Source of the DNA: Paracoccus everestensis
GTDB taxonomy: Bacteria; Pseudomonadota; Alphaproteobacteria; Rhodobacterales; Rhodobacteraceae
DNA length: 64,000 bases
NCBI RefSeq assembly: GCF_021491915.1
Contig: NZ_CP090836.1
Span: 124,001 to 188,000 of the forward strand
Reading direction: 5' to 3'
Part shown: positions 8,870-18,110 of the stretch, in pieces
Numbering within the stretch: the stretch's first letter is position 1
Layout of the letters: each line of letters opens with the position of its first letter
Notes under the pieces: model-generated
The model's input: only the letters and a program-made list of their open reading frames with translations
Databases searched by the model: none
Told to the model about the DNA's origin: nothing
Translations under genes and position numbers: made by a program

Positions 8870-10168
8870 TCAGGCGAAGTCCTCGGGCAGCGCCCGCGGC
8901 CTGGGACCGCCGGTCGCCCAGTCCAGCAGTTCCGCCGTATGGACAACCGGAACCCCCGTGCCCGATCCGATCTGCATCATGCAGCCGATGTTGCCCGCGC
9001 TGATGACCTGGGGACGAGTGGCCTCCAGGGTGGCGACCTTGCGGGCCTTGAGTTCGGCCGAGATCGCGGGCTGCATCAGGTTATAGGTGCCGGCCGATCC
9101 GCAGCAGATATGGCTGTCCCTGGGTTCCAGCACGGCAAAGCCCGCATCCGCCAGCAACTCCTTGGGCGTGGCCTTGATCCCCTGGCCGTGCTGCAACGAA
9201 CAGGCGGCGTGATAGCCGACCCGCAGGGGCGGGGCATGGGTGGCGTCCTGCAGCCCCAGGTCGGCCATGACCTCGGTGATGTCCCGGGCCAGGGCTGCCA
9301 CGCGGGCGGCGTCGGCTTCCAGCGGGTCGCCTGCGAACATATGGCCGTAATCCTTGACCGTGGTCCCGCAGCCCGAGGTGTTGATGACCACCGCGTCCAG
9401 GCCGTCGCCGTCGATTTCCGCCTTCAGCGCGCGGATATTGGCCGCGGCAAAGGCATGGCTTTCGGTTGTGCGGCCCATGTGGTGGGTCAGCGCGCCGCAG
9501 CAGCCGAGGCCCTTCGGGATCACCACCTCACAGCCATGGCGGCGCAGCAGGCGGATGGTGGCGTCGTTGATGTCGGTGTTCAGCGCCCTTTGCGCGCAGC
9601 CCACCAGCAGCGCCACGCGCTTGCGGCGCGTGCCTTGGGCCGAAAAGACCTGCGGGCGGTCGTTCAGGCTGGGCCGCGGGATGTCGCGCGGCGCCATGTC
9701 CAGCATCGCCCGCAGCCGGGGGTCTGGCATCAGGCGCCGGAACGGGCGGCCCAGTTTCGCGCCACGCAGCGCCAGCCGGAATCGGCCGGGATAGGGCAGG
9801 ATCTTCGCCAGCATCCACCGCAGCAGCCGGTCGGGCAGGGGGCGGCGATAGTTTTCCTCGATATAGTCCCGTGCGTGATCGACCAGGTGCATATAATGGA
9901 CACCCGACGGGCAGGTGGTCATGCAGGACAGGCAGGACAGGCAGCGGTCGATGTGCTGGACGGTCTTCGGATCCGGCACGCGGCTGTTTTCCAGCATGTC
10001 CTTGATCAGGTAGATCCGTCCGCGCGGGCTGTCCAGTTCGTCGCCCAGAACCTTGTAGGTGGGGCAGGTGGCGGTGCAGAAGCCGCAATGGACGCAGGTG
10101 CGCAGGATGTCATTGCTGCGCGCGGTCAGCGGGTCGGCCAATTGCTGGGCTGTAAAGGTTGTCTGCAT
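8870..10168 (-). CDS. glcF: Glycolate oxidase iron-sulfur subunit
   Basis: 432 aa. It carries two ferredoxin-like cysteine clusters near the N-terminus (CVHCGFCTATCP and CLSCLSCMTTCP), which bind two [4Fe-4S] centres. Two CCG-type half motifs further on are GLGCCGALTHHMG and SHICCGSAGTYNL. The product passes electrons from the GlcD/GlcE flavin subunits to the respiratory chain while glycolate is oxidised to glyoxylate. It is the last gene of glcD-glcE-glcF on the minus strand, one base after glcE. Length and motif order match the family. Confidence 0.95.
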   Translation of the reverse strand: MQTTFTAQQLADPLTARSNDILRTCVHCGFCTATCPTYKVLGDELDSPRGRIYLIKDMLENSRVPDPKTVQHIDRCLSCLSCMTTCPSGVHYMHLVDHARDYIEENYRRPLPDRLLRWMLAKILPYPGRFRLALRGAKLGRPFRRLMPDPRLRAMLDMAPRDIPRPSLNDRPQVFSAQGTRRKRVALLVGCAQRALNTDINDATIRLLRRHGCEVVIPKGLGCCGALTHHMGRTTESHAFAAANIRALKAEIDGDGLDAVVINTSGCGTTVKDYGHMFAGDPLEADAARVAALARDITEVMADLGLQDATHAPPLRVGYHAACSLQHGQGIKATPKELLADAGFAVLEPRDSHICCGSAGTYNLMQPAISAELKARKVATLEATRPQVISAGNIGCMMQIGSGTGVPVVHTAELLDWATGGPRPRALPEDFA

Positions 10169-10169
10169 G

Positions 10170-11264
10170 TCACGCGTCCATCAGGCCAGGGTTGAGGATG
10201 CCCGCCGGATCAAAGGTCCGCCGCAGCCCGTCTTGCAGGCGCGCAACCGCGGCTGGCAAAGGTGGAAAGGCCGGGCCTTGGACGCCTGCGCGGCGGATCA
10301 GGGTGGCATGGGGCGCAAGGCCGCGCGGATTGCCGGGACCGCGATACCAGATCAGCCCGCCCCCCCAGTCCAACGAGCAGTCGCCCCCAATTGCCCGCAG
10401 CCCGGTGCAGATGCCGGGCGCATCGGTGGGCTTGCACAGGATCCGCCACAATGGCCCGCCGGTCGCGAAATGCGCCGCGTCGCGGATGTCGTCCCAGGGC
10501 GCGTCGTCCACCACCTCGGGGCGGTGTTCCGCCAGCAGCGCCAGCAGCCGGTCCCGGCGATAGGCCAGCTGGCCTTCTAATCCTTCGAGGCGCAAAAAGG
10601 CCGTGCCGCCGACATGAACGGCGCCGGAAACCTCGAACGGGGTGGACAGCGCCGTCGTGAAGATGCGCAGGGCGGTGGTTTCGGTCACGCCGGGAAAGGC
10701 CAGCGTGGTGCGTGCAGGCAGCAGGGGCAGGGTCTTCAGCACGACCTCGGTCAGGACGGCCAGCGTGCCATGCGATCCGGCCAGCAGCTTGGACAGATCC
10801 AGGCCGGTGACGTTCTTCATCACCCGCCCGCCGTTTTTCAGAAAGCGGCCGCGCCCATCGACAAAACGCACCCCAAGAAGGTGGTCGCGGCAGGCCCCGG
10901 CCAGCAACCGGCGCGGGCCGCTGGCATTGGCGGCGACCATTCCGCCCAGGGTGGGCGTGCCGTTCCGGCCCAGGATGCGGCCCGGATCGGGCGGATCAAA
11001 GGCCAGCGCCTGTCCTTCGGCAGCCAGCATGGCCCGGACCTCGGGCAGGGGGGTGCCGGGACGGGCGATCAGGGTCATTTCGGCGGGGGAATAGGTCACG
11101 ACGCCGGACAGGCGCGCCAAGGACAAGGGTTCGCCGGGACCGGGGTTTTCGACCCGCGTGCCGCCACCCGCGATGCGCAGGGGGGTGCGGCGGGCATGGC
11201 TGTCGGCCAAGATCTCCGAAACTTCGGCCTCGGTGGTGGGGGCAAGATCCAGGGCAATGCTCAT
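10170..11264 (-). CDS. glcE: Glycolate oxidase FAD-binding subunit
   Basis: 364 aa member of the FAD-linked oxidase family. The PCMH-type FAD site is seen as LRIAGGGTR near the N-terminus and GRNGTPTLGGMVAANASGPRRLLAGACRDHLLGV in the middle, followed by DGRGRFLKNGGRVMKNVTGLDLSKLLAGSHG, the classic GlcE segment. It overlaps glcD by four bases (ATGA at 11261–11264), so the two are translationally coupled. It is needed with GlcD and GlcF for membrane-bound glycolate dehydrogenase activity. Confidence 0.95.
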   Translation of the reverse strand: MSIALDLAPTTEAEVSEILADSHARRTPLRIAGGGTRVENPGPGEPLSLARLSGVVTYSPAEMTLIARPGTPLPEVRAMLAAEGQALAFDPPDPGRILGRNGTPTLGGMVAANASGPRRLLAGACRDHLLGVRFVDGRGRFLKNGGRVMKNVTGLDLSKLLAGSHGTLAVLTEVVLKTLPLLPARTTLAFPGVTETTALRIFTTALSTPFEVSGAVHVGGTAFLRLEGLEGQLAYRRDRLLALLAEHRPEVVDDAPWDDIRDAAHFATGGPLWRILCKPTDAPGICTGLRAIGGDCSLDWGGGLIWYRGPGNPRGLAPHATLIRRAGVQGPAFPPLPAAVARLQDGLRRTFDPAGILNPGLMDA

Positions 11265-12709
11265 TCCGCAGCCCTCGCCCGGTGGGTGGCGCTTGCGTCC
11301 AGCGGAAAGACCTTGGCCGGGTTCAGCAGCCAGTCGGGATCGAACACGTCCTTGACCTGCATCTGGATCGTCAGGTCATCGGGCGCATATTGATCGCCCA
11401 TCAGGTCGCGCTTTTCCACGCCCACGCCATGTTCGCCGGTCAGGCAGCCGCCCACCTGAACGCACAGGCGCAGGATGTCGGCGCCAAAGGCCTCGGCCCG
11501 GGCCAGATCGCCGGGGGTGTTGGCGTCGAACAGGATCAGCGGGTGCATATTGCCATCGCCCGCGTGAAAGACATTGGCGACCTCCAGCCCGTGTTGGCGC
11601 GACAGTTCCCCGATCCGGCGCAATGTATAGGGCAGTTGGCCCACCGGCACCGTACCGTCGAGGCAGATGTAATCGCCCAAGCGCCCCATGGCGCCAAAGG
11701 CCGACTTGCGGCCCTTCCAGATCGCCAGCGCCTCGTCCGCGTTGCGGCTTTCGCGGAACTCGACCGGGTTCAGCGCGTCCGCGATGGCGCGGATGCGGGC
11801 GATCTGGTCGTCGATCTCGGCGCGCGATCCCTCGACCTCGACGATCAGGACAGCGGGACAGTCGGGGTATCCGGCCTTGGCGAATGCCTCGACCGCGCGC
11901 AGGCAGGGTTCGTCCATGTATTCGATGGCGACCGGCAGCACGCCCGACCGGATGATGTTGGCCACACATTCGCCCGCAACCTCGGGGGAACCAAACCCGA
12001 TCAGCACCGGCCGCGCGCCTTCGGGGCGGGGCAGGATGCGCAAGGTGGCCTCGGTAACGACGCCAAGCTGGCCTTCGGATCCGCAAAGGATACCCAGCAG
12101 ATCCAAGCCCGCCGGTCCCATCTCTGGCCCGCCCAGTTCCACGACCTCTCCGGTCGTCAGCACAACGGTCGCGCCCAGCAGGTTGTTGGTTGTCACCCCG
12201 TATTTCAGGCAATGCGCCCCGCCCGAGTTCATGGCAATGTTGCCGGCGATGGTGCAGGCAAGCTGCGACGAGGGGTCGGGCGCATAAAAGAAGCCCAGGG
12301 GTTCCAGTTCGGCGCTGACCGACAGGTTGGTCACGCCCGTCTGTACCCGGACATATCGGTTGTCGGTGTCGATCTCCAGCACCTCGCGCAGGCGCATGGT
12401 GCCCAGGATCACGCAATCGGCCGTGGGCAGCGCGCCCCCCGCCAGCGATGTCCCGGCACCGCGCGGCACCACCGGCACGCCCATGCCGCCGCAGACACCC
12501 ATCACCGCCGCGACCTCGGCCGTCGTGCGGGGCAGGACCACGGCCAGCGGCGGGCAGCGATAGGCGGTCAGCGCGTCGCATTCATAGGCGCGGGTTTCCT
12601 GGGGATCGTCGATCACCGCATCGGCCGGCAACACCGCGCGCAACGCTGCCACGATCTGCGGGCCACGGGCAATGATGCGCTGATCGGGCGCTGGCATGGC
12701 GATGGACAT
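11261..12709 (-). CDS. glcD: Glycolate oxidase catalytic flavin subunit
   Basis: 482 aa from the ATG at 12709. The frame stays open far upstream, but there it runs through the divergent regulator gene, so the longer reading is rejected. FAD-binding landmarks are PPLAVVLPRTTAEVAAVM, VPVVPRGAGTSLAGGALP, NIAMNSGGAHCLKYGVTTNNLLGA and LGVVTEATLRI. The C-terminal FAD-oxidase domain carries HAGDGNMHPLILFD and GCLTGEHGVGVEKRDLM. It oxidises glycolate (or D-lactate in relatives) to the 2-oxo acid. It heads the glcDEF operon, divergent from the GntR regulator 93 bases away. Confidence 0.95.
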   Translation of the reverse strand: MSIAMPAPDQRIIARGPQIVAALRAVLPADAVIDDPQETRAYECDALTAYRCPPLAVVLPRTTAEVAAVMGVCGGMGVPVVPRGAGTSLAGGALPTADCVILGTMRLREVLEIDTDNRYVRVQTGVTNLSVSAELEPLGFFYAPDPSSQLACTIAGNIAMNSGGAHCLKYGVTTNNLLGATVVLTTGEVVELGGPEMGPAGLDLLGILCGSEGQLGVVTEATLRILPRPEGARPVLIGFGSPEVAGECVANIIRSGVLPVAIEYMDEPCLRAVEAFAKAGYPDCPAVLIVEVEGSRAEIDDQIARIRAIADALNPVEFRESRNADEALAIWKGRKSAFGAMGRLGDYICLDGTVPVGQLPYTLRRIGELSRQHGLEVANVFHAGDGNMHPLILFDANTPGDLARAEAFGADILRLCVQVGGCLTGEHGVGVEKRDLMGDQYAPDDLTIQMQVKDVFDPDWLLNPAKVFPLDASATHRARAAE

Positions 12710-12736
12710 GGCTTTGCCTTTCTGTTCCCCATGCTG

Positions 12737-12755
12737 TGGTAAAATAATTTGACCA
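12737..12755. promoter_or_regulatory. TGGT-N11-ACCA dyad between glcD and glcC
   Basis: A four-base inverted repeat TGGT/ACCA separated by eleven AT-rich bases lies in the 93-base divergent promoter. FadR/PdhR/GlcC-type GntR operators contain TGGT…ACCA half sites, although usually with a much shorter spacer. It is therefore only a tentative operator for the neighbouring regulator. Confidence 0.25.
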
Positions 12756-12802
12756 AGCCTGTCAATTGCGATGGAATGGGCGCGACAACAAGGGTCCGCA
12801 CC

Positions 12803-13579
12803 ATGACCGAACTGACCATCCGCCCCCAACGCGCGGCCGAGGCCGTGGCCCGCCATATCGAGACGCTGATCCTGGAAGGATCCCTGACCCCGGACGAGGC
12901 GTTGTTGCCCGAACGCGATCTGGCGCTGCGGCTGAATGTGTCGCGGCCCACGCTGCGCGACGGCTTGAAGCTGTTGCAGGATCGCGGGCTGCTGGTGGGG
13001 GAAAGGGGACGCGGATTGCGGGTCGCGGCCCTGGGCCGGGTCGCCATCACCGATCCGCTGGTCGCGCTTCTGGCCGACCACCCCGAGGTCGAGGATGATT
13101 ACCTGGATTTCCGCGAGGTGGTGGAAAGCCACGCGGCAGGGCTGGCCGCCGCCCGCGCCACCCCCCTGGACCGTGATCGCATCACCGCCGCCCTGGACGC
13201 GATCGAGGCCGCCCATGCCGCAGCCATCCCGGAAAACGAGGCCGAGGCCGATGCCGCCCTGCACCAGGCGATCTATGAGGCGAGCCACAACCTGGTCCTG
13301 CTTCAGATCATGCGGGCCTTGTCCGGCAGCCTGCGCAGCAACGTGGCGGCTAACCGGGGGCGGATGTTCACCCTGCCGCAGGTCCGCGACCATCTGCGAA
13401 GCCAGCATCGTGCCATCGCGGCCGCGATCCTGGATGGCGATTCCCAGGGCGCGGGGGCTGCAGCCCATGCCCATCTGGCCTATGTCCGCCAGGCTGCCCG
13501 CGACATCGCCCAGGCACAGGCCCATGGGGAAACCGCCCGCCGCCGTCACTCAAGCGGCGGCCTGGGCCAGCGGCGATGA
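12803..13579 (+). CDS. glcC: GntR/FadR-family regulator of glycolate oxidase
   Basis: 258 aa from ATG 12803. The N-terminal winged helix reads RHIETLILEGSLTPDEALLPERDLALRLNVSRPTLRDGLKLLQDRGLL, the standard GntR helix-turn-helix. Residues ~90–230 form the FCD effector domain (DFREVVESHAAGLAA, LHQAIYEASHN, LRSQHRAIAAAILDGD) whose His/Asp residues bind metal and ligand. Divergent position from glcDEF supports a GlcC role as glycolate-responsive regulator; the symbol rests on that context. Its stop overlaps the next start by four bases (ATGA). Confidence 0.88.
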   Translation: MTELTIRPQRAAEAVARHIETLILEGSLTPDEALLPERDLALRLNVSRPTLRDGLKLLQDRGLLVGERGRGLRVAALGRVAITDPLVALLADHPEVEDDYLDFREVVESHAAGLAAARATPLDRDRITAALDAIEAAHAAAIPENEAEADAALHQAIYEASHNLVLLQIMRALSGSLRSNVAANRGRMFTLPQVRDHLRSQHRAIAAAILDGDSQGAGAAAHAHLAYVRQAARDIAQAQAHGETARRRHSSGGLGQRR

Positions 13580-13980
13580 ATCCTGCAGCCGATCCCATGC
13601 GGATGCTGTCGGATGGCGAACTGACCGTAACCCGGCGGCCGGGAATCGGCGGGCCGAACGCCCGATACTGCCTGAGCCTGGACGGCCCGCCAGGGGCACA
13701 TGCCCTTGCCTGCGACACGGACGGCGTCGATGGCGCGGCCGAGATGGCGGGGGCAGTGATCTGTCCCGGAATCCTGTCGGGCATCCCGGCCGGACGAGCA
13801 GAACAAGCCCTGGACGACAACGATGCCCACGGCTTTTTGGCCCCGCTGAATCTGCAGGTTGTAACCGACCCAGTCCTGACAAAAGTCAACAATTTCAGGG
13901 CAATCCTGATTTCCCGGCGCCAATCCGGCACCGATTTTCCTTTGGATTGCGATTTGTTAGGCGGAATGTCGGCTGGTTGA
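13576..13980 (+). pseudogene. Remnant of glycerate 2-kinase (MOFRL domain only)
   Basis: The 134-codon frame begins AADPMRMLSDGELTVTRR and continues PGIGGPNARYC, HALACDTDGVDGAAEMAGA, DDNDAHGF, QVVTDPVLTKVNNFRAILISR. These match the C-terminal MOFRL domain of GckA/TtuD-type glycerate 2-kinase (older name hydroxypyruvate reductase), where intact proteins are ~420 aa. The whole N-terminal kinase domain is absent and the remaining domain has small losses: the segment after CLSL is shortened, and the G-D-Q before VVT has decayed. After about 13905 similarity ends. An intact enzyme would phosphorylate glycerate made from glyoxylate, so its remnant next to glcDEF makes metabolic sense. A short product could still be translated because its ATG overlaps the regulator's stop. 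Confidence 0.72.
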
Positions 13981-14007
13981 CACTCTGGCTGGGACAAAAG
14001 GTCTATT
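13977..14007 (+). promoter_or_regulatory. Candidate sigma-70 promoter for structured RNA / crp-fnr leader
   Basis: A perfect TTGACA (13977–13982) is followed after an 18- or 19-base spacer by GTCTAT or TCTATT, a partial -10 box. Predicted transcripts would start near 14012–14016, directly in front of the first hairpin of the structured element. The Crp/Fnr gene start lies about 155 bases further on. Confidence 0.4.
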
Positions 14008-14011
14008 TGTC

Positions 14012-14125
14012 ATAAGGCGCAGTCGTGGTGCGCTGCAAATTCTGGGTTGAGTGCGAGTTTCAGGCTATCCCGTCGCATCGCAGGATGCGGTGCCCTTGCG
14101 GGCCGGGATAGCCATTTTCCTGTTT
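14012..14125 (+). ncRNA. Candidate small RNA or structured leader with three-way junction
   Basis: No coding frame of interest. Hairpin 1 is GCGCA/TGCGC (14017–14021 with 14029–14033). A longer structure follows. The outer stem GGCTATCCCG (14063–14072) pairs perfectly with CGGGATAGCC (14104–14113). Inside it sit hairpin CGCATC-gcag-GATGCG (14074–14089) and hairpin GCCC-ttgc-GGGC (14092–14103). Only three junction bases are unpaired. After the outer stem comes ATTTTCCTGTTTG, a weak U-rich tail. With the TTGACA promoter upstream this could be a ~110-nt sRNA ending in a terminator-like fold, or the 5' leader of the Crp/Fnr mRNA. I do not recognise a known RNA family. Confidence 0.45.
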
Positions 14126-14137
14126 GATTGATATCGT
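14124..14137. promoter_or_regulatory. FNR-like half-conserved box upstream of Crp/Fnr gene
   Basis: TTGAT-N4-ATCGT matches eight of the ten fixed bases of the FNR consensus TTGAT-N4-ATCAA and lies 34 bases upstream of the regulator's ATG. The recognition helix of the adjacent protein looks more CRP-like than FNR-like, so autoregulation through this site is uncertain. Confidence 0.25.
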
Positions 14138-14170
14138 TTTGTGGTTCACGGGCGGTCAGCCCATTTGTCG

Positions 14171-14857
14171 ATGGACCCGATTTCGATGATCGACCCGGAT
14201 GATTTTGCCCATCTGTTCCAAGCCCCGATCCTGACAGGGCTGACGCGCAATCAGAAACACGCGCTTCTTTCGGCCTGCACCTCTCGCCTGCTGAAACCCT
14301 CGACCTATGTCCTGCGCCAGGGCGAGACGACGCAGGGCAGCTATTTCATCGCCTCGGGCCGGGTCGAGGTTTGTTATGTGGACAGTTCAGGCAACCAGGT
14401 GATCGTCCACATCGCCACCCCGGGCGAGATGCTGGGCGAGGTCGAGGCCCTGTCGGGCCGCCCTTGCGCGGCCAGTTGCCAGACCCTGACGGACGCGACG
14501 GTGCTGTTCTGCCCTGCCAAGGCGCTTTACACCCATGTCCCCCCGCAGATCCTGATCCCGAACCTGTGCACCTTGCTGCATGACCGGCTGATGCGCGAAA
14601 ACCGCAACAGGACGGCGGATCATTATTACAGCGCCGACCAGCGGATCCGGCTGTACCTGCGCGACCTGACCAGCGAAGCCGAGGACTCCGTTCGAATCAG
14701 CCAGTCGCAACTGGGCGTCGTGATCGGCTGTTCGCGACAGACGGTGAACAAGATGCTGGGCGAATTGCGTGACGAGGGCGTTATTGAACTGGGGCGCAAC
14801 GCGGTCCGGGTGCTGGACCGCGCCCGGCTGGCCGATGGCGCCCCGGTGATCGAATGA
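14171..14857 (+). CDS. Crp/Fnr-family transcriptional regulator
   Basis: About 228 aa from ATG 14171 (ATG 14186 and GTG 14141 are alternatives). The cyclic-nucleotide-binding-like beta-barrel shows VLRQGETTQGSYFIASGRVEVCYVD and IATPGEMLGEVEALSG. The C-terminal winged helix has VRISQSQLGVVIGCSRQTVNKMLGELRDEGVI, whose recognition helix G-C-S-R-Q-T-V resembles CRP rather than FNR. The FNR N-terminal cysteine cluster is not present, so an oxygen-sensing Fe-S centre is unlikely. The signal is unknown. Its stop abuts the end of the convergent ligase gene with no gap. Confidence 0.88.
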   Translation: MDPISMIDPDDFAHLFQAPILTGLTRNQKHALLSACTSRLLKPSTYVLRQGETTQGSYFIASGRVEVCYVDSSGNQVIVHIATPGEMLGEVEALSGRPCAASCQTLTDATVLFCPAKALYTHVPPQILIPNLCTLLHDRLMRENRNRTADHYYSADQRIRLYLRDLTSEAEDSVRISQSQLGVVIGCSRQTVNKMLGELRDEGVIELGRNAVRVLDRARLADGAPVIE

Positions 14858-16039
14858 TCAGCGCAGATCGGCGATGACGCGGCCATCGTTGGGCAGGGTG
14901 CCGGGGGCCACCACCTCGACTGATCCTTTCAAGCGGGTAATCTCGGCCAGTTTGTCGGCCAGGGTTGCGGCCAGGGTGCTGTCGGAATGCTCGGCCAGCA
15001 GATGCATCTGGTCCTGTTCGCCCGCACGGCTGATTTCCAGCCGCAGGCGTTGGCAGCCCGGAACGGCCCGCCCGATGGCCGCGATCTGTTCGGGGCGCAC
15101 GAACATTCCCTTGACCTTGGCCGCCTGATCCGCACGGCCCATCCAGCCCTTGATGCGGCGCGCGCCCGTGCCGCCCGCGATGATCGCCGACATATCGCCC
15201 GTGGCAAAGCGCAGCAGCGGGTAATCGGCCTCCAGGCGCGTCACCACGATCTCGCCCACCTCTCCGTCCGGCACCGGATCGCCCGTGCCGGGGCGGACGA
15301 TTTCCACGATGACCCCGTCGTTCAGCACCATGCCCGGCCCGCCATCCTCGAAGGCGACGATGCCCAGGTCGGCGGTGCCATAGCACTGGCTGACCGCCAT
15401 CCCGCGCCCCGACAGTTCGGCGCGCAAGGAATCGGGCAGGGCCGCCCCCGTGACCATGCCCACCTGAAGGCAGGAACGGTCCACGCCGGTTTCGTCGGCC
15501 TTGTCCAGGATGATCTTGAGGAAATCCGGAACGCCCACATAGACGCGCGGGCGATACTGGGCGATGGCCGTCATCTGGTCGGCGGTGTTGCCCGGCCCGG
15601 CCGGGATGACGGGGCAGCCCAGGGCTTCGGCCCCTGCCTCGAAGATGAACGCGGCGGGCGTCAGGTGATAGGAGAAGGTGTTGAGGATCACGTCACCCCC
15701 CTGCACCCCGGCGGCGGTCAGGGCGGCAGCCGATCCCCACCAGTCCCGCCCGCGCCCCTCGGGGTCGAAGATCGGCCCGGGCGATACGAACAGGCGGCGA
15801 AGTCCGCTGACGGGGTTGCCGTTGAGACCGCCAAAGGGCGCCCCCTTGGCCTGCAAGTCCAGCAGGTCCGACTTGCGCAGCACCGGCAGGCGCGCCAGAT
15901 CGGTCAGGCTCTCCAAGGGCGCATCGGGCAGGTCGGCCCAATGGGATTGCGTCGCACGCATCCGCGCCAGTTGCGCGTTCAGGCGGTCAAGCGTGTCCTG
16001 CCCGCGCGTGTCGCGGGCGTGGTCAGGATCGGCGGTCAT
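14858..16039 (-). CDS. Phenylacetate-CoA ligase-like AMP-dependent synthetase
   Basis: 393 aa, somewhat shorter than PaaK (~430 aa). It contains the PaaK-type sequence series FVSPGPIFDPEGRG, GGDVILNTFSYHLTPAAF, YVGVPDFLKIILDKADE, CYGTADLGIVAFED, GEIVVTRL and KVKGMFVRPEQI, the last holding the conserved C-terminal lysine-glycine hinge. It activates an aryl or acyl carboxylic acid to a CoA thioester via an acyl-adenylate. As the last gene of a Liv-type ABC operon it likely activates the imported acid. The substrate is not deducible; phenylacetate itself is doubtful because no paa genes are nearby. Confidence 0.85.
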   Translation of the reverse strand: MTADPDHARDTRGQDTLDRLNAQLARMRATQSHWADLPDAPLESLTDLARLPVLRKSDLLDLQAKGAPFGGLNGNPVSGLRRLFVSPGPIFDPEGRGRDWWGSAAALTAAGVQGGDVILNTFSYHLTPAAFIFEAGAEALGCPVIPAGPGNTADQMTAIAQYRPRVYVGVPDFLKIILDKADETGVDRSCLQVGMVTGAALPDSLRAELSGRGMAVSQCYGTADLGIVAFEDGGPGMVLNDGVIVEIVRPGTGDPVPDGEVGEIVVTRLEADYPLLRFATGDMSAIIAGGTGARRIKGWMGRADQAAKVKGMFVRPEQIAAIGRAVPGCQRLRLEISRAGEQDQMHLLAEHSDSTLAATLADKLAEITRLKGSVEVVAPGTLPNDGRVIADLR

Positions 16040-16048
16040 GGGATGCCC

Positions 16049-16837
<789 letters not shown>

Positions 16838-16841
16838 GGCG

Positions 16842-18071
16842 TCAGTGCCCCGCCTTGTAGTCTGCGGCCGATTTCTCGATCACCTCGCGGATCAGGTCGG
16901 GATAGGCCGCGTGCCATTCGCTGACCGGCACCCATTTCTCGCCGTCCCATTCCGATACCCGACCCGCGCCGCCGCCCTGGTGGTCCTCGGCGGTATAGGT
17001 GACGGGCGGCATCAGCCCTTCGGCGTCATAGCCCGCGATCTTCTCGAAGCCCGCCTTCAGCGTTTCGCCGGTCAGCGGCTGCCCGCCTTCCAGGCCTAGG
17101 CGCGCGGCCTCGACCGCGACGGCCATGGTGGCGACGCCCAGGTTGTAATAGCTGGTGCCGACATTGGCGCCTTCGCCCGATCCCTTGCCCGCGTCAATGA
17201 CCTTTTCCTGGATCCGCTGGATGATCGGATGGTCGGTGCCCGAGGCCGTCGCCTCGAACCGCTTCACGCCCTTCATCTGCGGGCCGACGTTGGCCGCATC
17301 GGTTTCGGCCAGCCAGATCACCGAATGGATCTGTTCGGGCGCGATGCCGTTCTGGATGGCGGTGCGCACCGACACGGCCTGCCCGCCGCCCGCGCCCCAG
17401 ATCAGGACGTAATCGGGGCGATAGCGCCGAACCTCGGACCACGCCGCGGACTGTTCGTTGCCGGGGCTGGCATAGGGGAAGGCTTGGAATTCGAACTTCT
17501 CCTGTTCGGCCAGGGCTTCCAGGATCGGGCCGGGCTCGCGGCCGAAGGGGCTGTCGATATGGACGATGGCGATCTTCTTGCCTTCAAGGCCACCGGTTTC
17601 CTTCATGTGTTCGATCAGGGCGGCAGCCTGTGCCCAATAGGTGGCAAACATCGGGAAGACATAGGGGAAGACCGTGCCGTCGGATGCGTCGCCGCGCCCA
17701 TGGGCGGGGGTGATGACCACGTTCTTGTCCGCGCTTGCCTGATCCAGGATCGCGGCGGAAACCGGCGTCGACAGGAAATCGAAGAGAACCGCACCTTCCT
17801 CCTTGGCGCGGTTATAGGCCTCGATCCCCCGCTGTGGCTGGTTGCCGGTGTCGCGCACGATGGCGGTGACGGTATCGCCGTCGCCCAGGGTGCCTTCGGC
17901 ATTCACGAGGGCCAGGTAATCCTGCTGGCCCTGGTTATACTGCCCGGTCACGAAGGTATAAACCGCCGTGAAATCCTGAAGCAGGCCGAACTTGATATCC
18001 TCGGCGGCGACGGGGGCGGATAGCCCGGCCACAAGGGCCGTCGTCAGCGCCAGCTTGCGCAGAAAGGTCAT
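16842..18071 (-). CDS. Periplasmic substrate-binding protein of Liv-type ABC importer
   Basis: 409 aa from ATG 18071, where a Sec signal peptide begins (MTFLRKLALTTALVAGLSAPVAAED); the upstream in-frame ATG at 18107 would bury it. The mature protein opens IKFGLLQDFTAVYTFV, the typical leucine/amide-type type I periplasmic fold. It contains IVRDTGNQPQRGIEAYNRAKEE and KKIAIVHIDSPFGREP, the lobe-linking segments. It belongs between livM and livF. Proteins of this branch bind varied acids; the ligand is unknown. Confidence 0.92.
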   Translation of the reverse strand: MTFLRKLALTTALVAGLSAPVAAEDIKFGLLQDFTAVYTFVTGQYNQGQQDYLALVNAEGTLGDGDTVTAIVRDTGNQPQRGIEAYNRAKEEGAVLFDFLSTPVSAAILDQASADKNVVITPAHGRGDASDGTVFPYVFPMFATYWAQAAALIEHMKETGGLEGKKIAIVHIDSPFGREPGPILEALAEQEKFEFQAFPYASPGNEQSAAWSEVRRYRPDYVLIWGAGGGQAVSVRTAIQNGIAPEQIHSVIWLAETDAANVGPQMKGVKRFEATASGTDHPIIQRIQEKVIDAGKGSGEGANVGTSYYNLGVATMAVAVEAARLGLEGGQPLTGETLKAGFEKIAGYDAEGLMPPVTYTAEDHQGGGAGRVSEWDGEKWVPVSEWHAAYPDLIREVIEKSAADYKAGH

Positions 18072-18110
18072 GTGTTTTCCTCCCATGTTGTGCGTTCCCC
18101 CTCCCAAGGG

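Noticed and set aside
11261..13549. Extended 762-codon reading of glcD
   Set aside because: The upstream 280 codons run antisense through the GntR gene and have no domain; the family start and length are reached with ATG 12709.
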